Assembly: GCF_011516945.1 (NCBI RefSeq)
Contig: NZ_WOTH01000011.1
Span: 1-64,000 of the forward strand
DNA length: 64,000 bases
DNA from: Acetobacter estunensis
GTDB taxonomy: Bacteria > Pseudomonadota > Alphaproteobacteria > Acetobacterales > Acetobacteraceae
Direction of reading: 5' to 3'
A program made the position numbers and the translations under genes. Of the stretch, positions 50,819 to 58,131 are shown piece by piece. The notes below the pieces were generated by a model, which saw only the letters and a list, made by a program, of their open reading frames with translations, made no database searches and had not been told where the DNA came from. The stretch's first letter is position 1, and every line of letters begins with the position of its first letter.

Positions 50819-51847
50819 TCAGCTTTTGTAGAGCTGATCGAAAATTCCGCCATCGGCGAAGTGTTTTTTCTGAACGGTCTGCCAGCCGCCGAGACTGGCG
50901 ATGTCGAATGTGTTCACCTTGGGAAACACGGAGGCGTGGGCGGCCAGCACGCCAGCATCGACGGGGCGGAAATAGTGCTTCGCGCCGACAGCCTGTGCTG
51001 CAGGTGCGAAGAGGAACTGCGTATAGGCCGTGGCGATGGCCTCCGTGCCGTGGGCTTTCACATTCTTGTCCACGATGGAAACCGGTGGTTCGGCAAGAAT
51101 GCTCAGTGAAGGCACGACAATGTCGAACTCGTTTGCGCCGATGTCATTGATGGCCATGAGTGCTTCGTTTTCCCATGCCAGCAGAACGTCGCCCAAATGC
51201 CTCTGCACGAAAGAGTTGGTGGCACCGCGCGCGCCCGTATCCAGAACGGGAACGTGTTGGAAAAGGGATTTGAGATAGTCCTTGGCAGCGTCTTCGGAGT
51301 TGCCATGTGCTTTCAAAGCCCAGCCCCATGCCGCGAGATAGTTCCAGCGCGCACCTCCGGATGTTTTTGGATTGGGTGTGATGAGTGAAACATCGTCGCG
51401 GATCAGATCCGGCCAGTCATGGATATTTTTCGGGTTGCCCTTGCGGACGAGGAAGACGATCGTGCTGGTGAACGGCGTGGAATTGTGTGGAAGTCGGCTC
51501 TGCCAGTCCGTCGCGACAAGCCCGTGCTGGGCAAGGATGTCGATGTCGTAGGCCAAGCCCAGCGTCACCACGTCGGCAGGTGCGCCTTCCAGAACGGAGC
51601 GGGCCTGAGCGCCGGAACCGCCGTGAGAGGTGCGAACCAGCACACGGTCTTCGGCATGGTCCTTCGCCCATGTGGCCGGAAAAAGCCTGTCGATCTCGGC
51701 ATAGAGTTCGCGTGTCGGGTCATAGGACACGTTGAACAGGTTGTAGCTTGCAGCCTGTGCCGCGCGAGCGCCGAGAAGGGTAGCCACGCCTGCGGCGGCG
51801 CTGCCTTTGAGAAGGCTGCGGCGGCTGAAGGTAAAATCATTCGTCAT
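50819..51847 (-). CDS. sbp: Sulfate ABC transporter substrate-binding protein, Tat-exported
   Basis: A 342-residue periplasmic sulfate-binding protein. The signal FSRRSLLKGSAAAGVATLL contains a twin-arginine motif. The mature part has LFNVSYDPTRELYAEID, TSHGGSGAQARSVLEGAPADVVTLGLAYDID, LVRKGNPKNIHDWPDLIRDDVSLITPNPKTSGGARWNYLAAW and GARGATNSFVQRHLGDVLLAWENEAL, all Sbp/CysP hallmarks. AAGGA stands eight bases before the ATG at 51847. It follows the porin pseudogene by 25 bases and likely serves the CysTWA permease about 16 kb away. Confidence 0.94.
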   Translation of the reverse strand: MTNDFTFSRRSLLKGSAAAGVATLLGARAAQAASYNLFNVSYDPTRELYAEIDRLFPATWAKDHAEDRVLVRTSHGGSGAQARSVLEGAPADVVTLGLAYDIDILAQHGLVATDWQSRLPHNSTPFTSTIVFLVRKGNPKNIHDWPDLIRDDVSLITPNPKTSGGARWNYLAAWGWALKAHGNSEDAAKDYLKSLFQHVPVLDTGARGATNSFVQRHLGDVLLAWENEALMAINDIGANEFDIVVPSLSILAEPPVSIVDKNVKAHGTEAIATAYTQFLFAPAAQAVGAKHYFRPVDAGVLAAHASVFPKVNTFDIASLGGWQTVQKKHFADGGIFDQLYKS

Positions 51848-51872
51848 ATCGAAAGTCCTTGTTCCTGCGCGA

Positions 51873-53296
51873 TCAGAATGAAGCCTGCGCGCGCGCCACG
51901 ATGGCGTTGCCACTGCGTCCGAAGAGATTGACGTTGCCGGACACGCCTTTTGAGCGGGAGACGATGTAATGGGCGTAATCCACCATGAACTTGATGTGCT
52001 GGTTGGGATACCAGTTGAAGCCACCCTGCCAGACGGTCTGCTGATTGCCGTTGATGCCGGTCCCGCCCTGACCTGCAGAACTGTAGAGATCCGTCACGCT
52101 CCAGCGTCCACTGACTTCCAGCGCACGGCAAGTTGCGGTCCAGCCGCCCAGATCTGGGACACATTGGTGAGCGCACCGGAGGTGAGCAGGGACGTCTCGC
52201 CCAGTGGTATTTCCATGTTGTCGCTGAATGTATACTGACGACCTTTGGAGTTTTCGTTGACCTTGAAGGCAGCGGTCGCGCCCGCACCGACATGCACGTC
52301 GATGTCCTTGCTCAGATAAGGACGGCCGGCAACGCGGGCGACGCCACCCGTCTGGCTGTCGGTGATGGTGGTGTCCTTGTTGCGATCACCGAATTTCTGG
52401 CCTGTGAAATAGGCAGCGGCCAGCCAGCGTTTTTCCCAATGTTCGCCGCCGACGCTGAAGCGGGCGACACCGCCTGCGATATTGCGCACCAGATCGACGA
52501 TGGTGGGGCGCTCAAGGAACTCGAACGCACCCGAGCGCTCGGCACTTTCCTCTTCCATGCGCGGCTGGAAATAGCCGACTGTGAGAGTGGTGTTGCGCAG
52601 GCCAGTGTAGTTCAGGTTGGCTTCGAACAGCCCCACCGTGCCGTCAACTGAACTGGAGCCGAAATCCGGCGTCACGTTCACGACCCAGTCTTTGTAGCGC
52701 CAGGTCAGGTAGAGACGAAGGCGACGCGCGTTCTCGGTAAACTTGTTGAAGGTTCCAGCACCTTCGCCATGTTTCGGACCGGCGCCGAGAAAGCCGCCGA
52801 AATCCTCCTGAGCGAGCAGACCGATGGAAAACGCATAAGCCTTGTCTTCGGAAGCGATGGTGGGGCGTCCTTTGGGAAAGCCGATCTGGATGCCGCCGAT
52901 CTGCATCGTCTCATCCTTGGCGCTGGCCGCTTTGAAATCCGCCCATGATTGTACGGGGCCTTCTGAGAGGGCCATGCGACTGTCAGCGGGCGCGCGTGGT
53001 CCGGTCGGACGAGGGGCGGCCTGCGAGAAGACGGGCCGCGGCTCCTCCGGTCCCGCAGAGGCGAGACGTGTGCCATGTGATGTGCGTGCGTGACGTGCGG
53101 CGGTCTGTTGCTGAACCTCCACATGCTGACTACGAAGTTCACGCTTCATGGCCATCATTTCCTGTCGCATGGCGGCCATTTCGCGCCTTAGTTCCAGCAC
53201 TTCCGGATCGGGTGCACGCGCTAGAAGCTGCTGCGGAAAAGCAAGAGCCATCAATGGCGTGGCAAGAGCGAGAGTCTGGCGGAGAGGGAATCGCAT
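51873..53296 (-). pseudogene. Phosphate-selective OprO/OprP-type porin, frameshifted near the 3' end
   Basis: A porin gene split by a frameshift. The first frame starts at 53296 (MRFPLRQTLALATPLMALAF signal), has a coiled-coil segment (LELRREMAAMRQEMMAMKREL), then OprO/P-like barrel repeats (IQIGFPKGRPTIASEDKAYAFSIG; TPDFGSSSVDGTVGLFEANLNY; FLERPTIVDLVRNIAGG) and ends prematurely at 52094 after AVRWKSVDAGA. The missing C-terminus continues in another frame from about 52125 to 51873 (SGRWSVTDLYSS ... FNWYPNQHIKFMVDYAHYIV ... IVARAQASF with terminal Phe). The shift is a net loss of one base modulo 3 around 52111-52135. Either a real inactivation or a sequencing error. Confidence 0.8.
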
Positions 53297-53467
53297 GGAA
53301 AGAACCTGCTGCATGCGGTCGAAGGGATGTGCGCGGGAAGCAAAAAGAGGGCGGGAACAACGGACTGGGCGGTCTTCCTGACGAGTTGACAGTGACAGTG
53401 GGAAAGGGGCGGGATGGTTCATGATGCGGACTGTGTTCTCGAAAGGGTGAAGAGGTTTTTTACTGTG

Positions 53468-54382
53468 TCAGATGACGTAATCCGGTGCGGGAATGCTCTG
53501 GTCCATGGTCAGGGCGGGCAGTGTCGCATGCCGTGTGCCGACGGCCCGGGCGGGATTTCCCACGACGGTTGAAAAAGGGGCGACATCTTTCAGGACGATG
53601 GCGCCGGCTCCCACGCGCGCACCTTCACCGATTTCGATGTTGCCCAACACTTTCGCGCCGGTGCCGATGAGAGCGCCTCGCCGGACTTTAGGGTGACGGT
53701 CTCCGCTTTCCTTTCCTGTGCCGCCGAGCGTGACGTTTTGGAGAAGGGCCACGTCATCCTCGATCACGGCGGTTTCGCCCACGACAATGCCTGTGCCGTG
53801 ATCGAACATTACACGTTGTCCGATTGTAGCACCCGGATGGATGTCCACGGCAAAGAGTTCCGATGCCCGACCCTGAATATGACGGGCCAGCGTCGGGCGT
53901 CCGTCATGCCACAGCCAGTTTGCCAGCCGGTGAGCCTGTACGGCCTGAAAGCCTTTGAAGAACAGGAAAGGTGTGAGGTGATCTGTGGCGGCGGGATCGC
54001 GCGCACGAATGGAGCACAGATCGGCCGCCGTCCGCTCAATGGCGTCGGGACGGGCCGATAGAAAGTCCTGCATCAGATGCGTGAGGGCATCGGCGGATAC
54101 CAGTTCTTTGCCAAACTTGAAGGCCAGAAGATGCCCCAGAGCCGCCCCGAGGTCGGGCTGGCGCAGGATGCTGCGCTGGATCAGCCGAAACAGAACGGGG
54201 TCTGTCTCGCGACGTGCCTCTTCATGCATGACGAGCCAGAGGGAGGTCGCCAGTTCATACGCATCGGTTTGCGATATGTCGGTGACGATGGCGTTCGATG
54301 TGGGACGAAAGGCGAGGACATCGCTCATGGAGGCGAGGTCTTTTTGTCCGTGCGGGGGCATGTCATGCTGGCGTGTGAGCAT
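53468..54382 (-). CDS. cysE: Serine O-acetyltransferase
   Basis: Acetylates L-serine to O-acetylserine, the sulfide acceptor for cysteine. The 304-residue protein has the N-terminal helical domain (AYELATSLWLVMHEEARRETDP) and a left-handed beta-helix: FAVDIHPGATIGQRVMFDHGTGIVVGETAVIEDDVALLQNVTLGGTGKESGDRHPKVRRG, with catalytic Asp/His, and ends ARAVGTRH. The tail past residue ~285 lacks the usual terminal Ile consensus but ends APDYVI, plausible for contact with cysteine synthase. GGAGG five bases before the ATG at 54382 decides the start. First main gene of the cysE-porin-sbp group. Confidence 0.92.
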   Translation of the reverse strand: MLTRQHDMPPHGQKDLASMSDVLAFRPTSNAIVTDISQTDAYELATSLWLVMHEEARRETDPVLFRLIQRSILRQPDLGAALGHLLAFKFGKELVSADALTHLMQDFLSARPDAIERTAADLCSIRARDPAATDHLTPFLFFKGFQAVQAHRLANWLWHDGRPTLARHIQGRASELFAVDIHPGATIGQRVMFDHGTGIVVGETAVIEDDVALLQNVTLGGTGKESGDRHPKVRRGALIGTGAKVLGNIEIGEGARVGAGAIVLKDVAPFSTVVGNPARAVGTRHATLPALTMDQSIPAPDYVI

Positions 54383-54581
54383 GATGACCTCCACGAGCGG
54401 CGCTGCGACGGAACTGGATTGCGGCCTGACGGAGGAGTTCGTTCCGTTCGTCAAGGATACGGTTGTGGAGAGAGCGGACGCTTTCATGGATGGCATGGAA
54501 GCGTGGGCGGGTTCGTGACGAATCCAGAATGATGGTGCCGACGAAGGTGCCGTCGATCTCTACGGTGCGCGATTCAAACAT
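54363..54581 (-). CDS. Small hypothetical protein overlapping cysE start
   Basis: A 72-residue frame starting MFESRTVEIDGTFVGTIIL, with a basic helical C-terminus (RFHAIHESVRSLHNRILDERNELLRQAAIQFRRS). Its end overlaps the cysE start by 20 bases, and AGGAAGG lies upstream of its ATG, suggesting translational coupling. Amphipathic and without membrane segment. Family not recognised. Confidence 0.5.
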   Translation of the reverse strand: MFESRTVEIDGTFVGTIILDSSRTRPRFHAIHESVRSLHNRILDERNELLRQAAIQFRRSAARGGHHAHTPA

Positions 54582-55014
54582 GGCGTCTCTGCCTTCCTGA
54601 CTGCGAAGTCTGGCCGGCAGGGGAACTACCGGCGATTCAGTGAATGAGGGGTGCGTGCAAGGCCCGACATCGGGTCGGGCAACACATTCGGTGCTGGATC
54701 GCGTTCATGGTCTTCCCTGTCTGGACCGCGTCTTGCGGGGTCGGATGACATTAGGTTCATATTCGTGGGGATGCGTCAACAAACAACGACAGAATGTGTG
54801 AGAAAATATAAAAATATTTTATACAACTATATTTATTTGTATATTAAAATCTTTGCGAATCAATGTGTTGAGTGATTGTCGTGGAGTGTGAAAAACAACG
54901 CCCACACGATGTTGCTTGGTGTGGAGGCAGGATTCGACGCGGCGTAATAAATACGAAAAATTATAGTGATTATGGGATGCTGCAGTGCACTTCAGATTCA
55001 TAAGCACCAGAATC
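54582..55014. other. Intergenic region with an AT-rich core
   Basis: About 430 bases without a gene I can support. The centre (about 54790-54970) is markedly AT-rich for this genome (AAAATATAAAAATATTTTAT and TATTTATTTGTATATTAAAA). It probably holds the promoter of the cysE group; the AT-rich composition could also bind nucleoid proteins. Confidence 0.5.
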
Positions 55015-55049
55015 AAAAAGCGGGAGACCTCACTAAAGGTCTCCCGCTT
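55015..55049 (-). terminator. Rho-independent terminator after cbtA
   Basis: On the minus strand AAGCGGGAGACCT and AGGTCTCCCGCTT form a perfect 13-bp stem with a six-base loop, followed by TTTTT. It lies 38 bases after the cbtA stop. Confidence 0.9.
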
Positions 55050-55086
55050 CATTGATATCGGTCGGCTGTCCGCCTGTAAGGGGTGT

Positions 55087-55830
55087 TTAGCCGAGAGTGC
55101 GTGCGTGGGACGAGGACCGCTGTGGCGCGCACAGAACCTTCTCGGCCATTGGCCCGAAAATCAGGGCCATGGACGACCACAGCAGCATTTGGGTGCCGAT
55201 GGAGGCTTCGCGGAAACGCCACAATACGGTCGCCGGGAAGGTGTCAGGCACCTCGCTGATGTCGGGCAACGTGAACTGCATGCCGCTCACCAAGGCGATG
55301 AACAGCACACCTGCGATAATCGTGCCGTTCCATGTTCCAAGCTTCTGGATCAGTGGTCGGGAAGCGAGGCACGCGATGACGGCGCAGCAGATTGAGATGA
55401 GGATGATCTCAAAATAGACTTCCGTGCGGAGCCCGATTGTGTCGGGGTTGCCGACGGCAGGTGGATTGGGCGGGTATTTAAGGTCCGGCACCAGCACCAG
55501 CACGACAAACCCGATGGCGGCTACAAGCAGGGCGGTCGCTCGAGGTGTCAGTCGGGCGATGCGGCCATAGGCCAGCGAAAAGCCAAGCGAGAACAGGCCA
55601 CCATAAGCAGCGCCAAGCATGACGATGGCGGTCAGCAGACCCCAGGTGGACTGAACAGTGCGGCTGACAAGTTCGGGTTCAGGAGGCTCGCCCGCGAGGG
55701 CATCACGGGCTTCCTCGAAGGAAATGGCGTGCGCGATTGACGGTTCACCGAAGAGGCGACCGAACAGGAACGCAAGACACGCCGCGACCAGACCCGCGAT
55801 CAGACCGCGGGCCAGGAGACGTCCAGTCAT
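55087..55830 (-). CDS. cbtA: CbtA, predicted cobalt transporter subunit
   Basis: A 247-residue membrane protein with about six hydrophobic segments. Family features: RGLIAGLVAACLAFLFGRLFGEPSIAHAI at the N-terminus, VSRTVQSTWGLLTAIVMLGAAYGGLFSLGF and VPDLKYPPNPPAVGNPDTIG in the middle. CbtA/CbtB are known as B12-riboswitch-controlled cobalt uptake candidates. Co-transcribed with cbtB (15-base gap). Confidence 0.93.
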   Translation of the reverse strand: MTGRLLARGLIAGLVAACLAFLFGRLFGEPSIAHAISFEEARDALAGEPPEPELVSRTVQSTWGLLTAIVMLGAAYGGLFSLGFSLAYGRIARLTPRATALLVAAIGFVVLVLVPDLKYPPNPPAVGNPDTIGLRTEVYFEIILISICCAVIACLASRPLIQKLGTWNGTIIAGVLFIALVSGMQFTLPDISEVPDTFPATVLWRFREASIGTQMLLWSSMALIFGPMAEKVLCAPQRSSSHARTLG

Positions 55831-55845
55831 GGATGGGTGCCTCTC

Positions 55846-56067
55846 TTAGTGGCAGGGGAAACCCATCAGGTGACGACCGTCATGCACGAACTCATGCACC
55901 ATATGGCCAGAGATCAGGGAAGTGGCGCCCTGCTCGGCCCCCACGAAATAGATCAGCACGAGGCTGAGAAGCAGCCCGAAGATGGCCCACGGCGCCACGG
56001 CGCCCAGCGGGATGGCACCCGGCAGCGTGGTGGAGTTGGGGGCGTGAGAGGCGAGTGACTGGCTCAT
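55846..56067 (-). CDS. cbtB: CbtB, predicted cobalt transporter subunit
   Basis: A 73-residue protein with a single membrane helix (AIFGLLLSLVLIYFVGAEQGA) and the C-terminal HMVHEFVHDGRHLMGFPCH, whose histidines and cysteine could bind cobalt, typical of CbtB. GGAGTATCATC precedes the ATG at 56067. First gene after a cobalamin riboswitch on the minus strand. Confidence 0.93.
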   Translation of the reverse strand: MSQSLASHAPNSTTLPGAIPLGAVAPWAIFGLLLSLVLIYFVGAEQGATSLISGHMVHEFVHDGRHLMGFPCH

Positions 56068-56109
56068 GATGATACTCCGCTTGGAAATGCGCGTTCCGCG
56101 GTGGAAGAA

Positions 56110-56205
56110 AAGGAGACGGGGTCTGGCTTCACTGTCTTGAGAGACGACAGCGTTACAGTGGCGCGACCGCACCGGGATTGCACCGGCTTCCCGTTCTCCT
56201 GCGTG
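56110..56205 (-). promoter_or_regulatory. Cobalamin riboswitch upstream of cbtBA (compact form)
   Basis: The minus strand contains GGGAAGCCGGTGCAATCCCGG, then GTCGCGCCACTGTAA (B12-box region) and a closing GAAGCCAGACCC. These are the conserved core elements of cobalamin riboswitches. The arrangement is short compared with the plus-strand one. It would reduce CbtBA production when cobalamin is plentiful. Ends are approximate. Confidence 0.8.
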
Positions 56206-56212
56206 ACATGTG

Positions 56213-56242
56213 TTTAAACCCCTTGAGTGCTGTGCGAGTCAA
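56213..56242 (-). promoter_or_regulatory. Candidate promoter for cbtBA
   Basis: On the minus strand TTGACT and TTTAAA are separated by 18 bases. Transcription would begin just upstream of the cbtB riboswitch core, which supports the assignment. Confidence 0.6.
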
Positions 56243-56300
56243 TTAGAAAGCGTGGGCACGTGCAAGCGGCAGAGCCGCAGAAAACGCTGGAAATCGCGCT

Positions 56301-56329
56301 TTGACAGGTTTTGGGGGTGTCGATAGACA
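56301..56329 (+). promoter_or_regulatory. Candidate promoter for the cob operon
   Basis: A perfect -35 TTGACA at 56301 is followed after 17 bases by TAGACA at 56324. Transcription would begin about 56336, where the riboswitch starts. The -35 lies about 58 bases from that of the divergent cbtBA promoter. Confidence 0.65.
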
Positions 56330-56334
56330 TTCCT

Positions 56335-56537
56335 TCAGATGGCGTCCCGAGAGGGACTGAAAAGGGAAGCCGGTGCGGCCTTGCGCTCATTCCGGCACTG
56401 CCCCCGCAACTGTAGGCGGTCTGCATGCCCCATTTTCCGCGCACTCTGCGTGGGAACGTCACTGGACGGAAGGTCCGGGAAGGCGGTGGGCGAGGGAACG
56501 GATGTTCCGGCCGTAAGTCAGGAGACCTGCCATCGTA
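56335..56537 (+). promoter_or_regulatory. Cobalamin riboswitch upstream of the cob operon
   Basis: Conserved elements appear in order on the plus strand: AAAAGGGAAGCCGGTGCG (56360-56377), CCGGCACTGCCCCCGCAACTGTA containing the B12 box (56392-56414), several peripheral hairpins, and GTAAGTCAGGAGACCTGCC closing the aptamer (about 56514-56532). The operon start codon is about 135 bases further on; GC-rich hairpins between (around 56580-56625) could be the expression platform. It predicts repression of corrin synthesis by adenosylcobalamin. Confidence 0.93.
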
Positions 56538-56671
56538 ACGTGAGAGTGTCATGGCCCGGCGGGGTGCCCGGATCATGTGGGCACGCGCTTTGCGTGCCTC
56601 CTCCCGGTGGGAGGCTCTGCTGGATCGCACCCTGTTTTTGCAGCAGCCCGAACGGGCGCAGGGACAGGACC

Positions 56672-57079
56672 ATGAACGACCGATTGACCGGCGTGACGAC
56701 AGGAAGCGAGGCCACCCAGCCTGTGCTCCATGTCTGCGTCACATGCCGAAAGCCAGCCCCCGATGCCCAGCCAATGGGGCAGGAACTCTACGACAGATTG
56801 CTGGAGGGTGCAGGCACCGCAGGCGTGCGCGTGTGTGCCGTGAAATGCCTCGCGGCTTGCGCCAACGGATGCACGGCGACCATTTCCATGCCGGGGAAAT
56901 GGGCGTGGCTGCTGGGTCACCTCACTTCCGACAAGAGCGATGATCTGCTGACCTATGCGCAGGCCTATGCGGCCTCGAAAAGCGGCACCGTCATGCCCTC
57001 TCGCCGCCCCGCATCTCTGTCCGATATGATTCTGGGTCGCTTTCCGGCTCTGCTGCCCGCCGTTGAGGAACTGTCATGA
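56672..57079 (+). CDS. DUF1636 metal-binding-type protein upstream of cobW
   Basis: A 135-residue protein of DUF1636, often next to cobW in cobalamin operons. Cysteines are arranged as HVCVTCRKP near residue 23 and VCAVKCLAACANGCTATI around 54-70, a thioredoxin-like ferredoxin pattern that could hold a metal or cluster. The frame is open upstream into the riboswitch, but the ATG at 56672 has AGGAC before it. The end overlaps cobW as ATGA. Role inferred to be in cobalt handling. Confidence 0.85.
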   Translation: MNDRLTGVTTGSEATQPVLHVCVTCRKPAPDAQPMGQELYDRLLEGAGTAGVRVCAVKCLAACANGCTATISMPGKWAWLLGHLTSDKSDDLLTYAQAYAASKSGTVMPSRRPASLSDMILGRFPALLPAVEELS

Positions 57080-58125
57080 CCATTGCTGCGACCGCACCCG
57101 TGCGGAAAATCCCCGTTACCGTCATCACCGGGTTTCTGGGGGCGGGCAAGACGACGCTGCTACGCAACCTGCTCTCTCAGGCGCATGGCCGCCGTATTGC
57201 CGTGGTGGTGAACGAGTTTGGCGCGCTTGGCATCGATGGTGAGACGCTGCGATCCTGCGGGATCGAAGGATGTCCGGATGAGGACATCGTGGAACTGACC
57301 AATGGTTGCCTGTGCTGCACGGTCGCGGACGACTTCCTGCCAACCATGCGCACGCTGATCGACCGGCCCGAGCCACCCGAACACATCGTGATCGAGACGT
57401 CCGGGCTGGCGCTTCCCAAGCCGCTGCTCAAGGCGTTCGGGTGGCCCGACATCCGCACGCGCATGACGGTGGATGGCGTGATCACGCTGGTGGACACACC
57501 GGCGGTCGCTGAGGGACGCTTTGCCGATGATCCGGAGGCGATTGCCGCCCAGCAGGCGCAGGATCCGTCGCTCGATCATGACAATCCCTTGTCGGAAGTG
57601 TTTGAAGACCAGCTTCTCTCGGCGGACCTTGTGGTGTTGAACAAGACCGATCTTTTGTCCGAGGACGCGCTGGAGAAAGTTGAAGCCGAGATTACGTCGC
57701 TGCTGCCGCGCAAGCGGGTGATGCTACGGGCTGTGGAGGGCAAGCTCGATCCAGCGGTGCTGCTTGGTCTCGATGCCGGGGCTGAGGACGATCTGGCGGC
57801 GCGCCCTTCCCATCATGACGGTGCGGACGAGCATGAGCATGACGATTTCGAATCGTTTGCCCTGAGCGTGCCGGAACAGGCCGGCGCGGAAGCTTTTGTG
57901 AAGCGTCTTTCGGATGTGGCCGCCAAGTTCGATGTGCTGCGTCTCAAGGGATTTGCCGCCGTGAAGGGCAAGAGCCTGCGTCTGGCGGTCCAAGGTGTGG
58001 GCACGCGGATGCGGCATGCGTTCGATGTGCCGCTTGCAGGCGCGGATCGCACGGGGCGGATTGTCGTGATTGGCAAGAAGGGGCTGGATCGCGCGGGTAT
58101 CGAGGCTGCTTTGCAGGAGGGCTGA
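57076..58125 (+). CDS. cobW: CobW GTPase, cobalt chaperone of cobalamin synthesis
   Basis: A 349-residue G3E GTPase. Walker A VITGFLGAGKTTLLRNLL, metal motif NGCLCCTV, guanine motif LVVLNKTDLL and a His-rich loop SHHDGADEHEHDD (about 248-260) are present; the C-terminal COG0523 domain has LRLKGFAAVKG. CobW is held to deliver cobalt to the CobN-type chelatase. Start overlaps DUF1636 by four bases; cobN follows after six bases. Confidence 0.96.
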   Translation: MTIAATAPVRKIPVTVITGFLGAGKTTLLRNLLSQAHGRRIAVVVNEFGALGIDGETLRSCGIEGCPDEDIVELTNGCLCCTVADDFLPTMRTLIDRPEPPEHIVIETSGLALPKPLLKAFGWPDIRTRMTVDGVITLVDTPAVAEGRFADDPEAIAAQQAQDPSLDHDNPLSEVFEDQLLSADLVVLNKTDLLSEDALEKVEAEITSLLPRKRVMLRAVEGKLDPAVLLGLDAGAEDDLAARPSHHDGADEHEHDDFESFALSVPEQAGAEAFVKRLSDVAAKFDVLRLKGFAAVKGKSLRLAVQGVGTRMRHAFDVPLAGADRTGRIVVIGKKGLDRAGIEAALQEG

Positions 58126-58131
58126 TCCGTC

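Noticed and set aside
56580-56625. GC-rich hairpins after the cob riboswitch considered as a definite terminator
   Set aside because: Stems are visible, but there is no T run, so intrinsic termination cannot be claimed; it may instead sequester a ribosome binding site.
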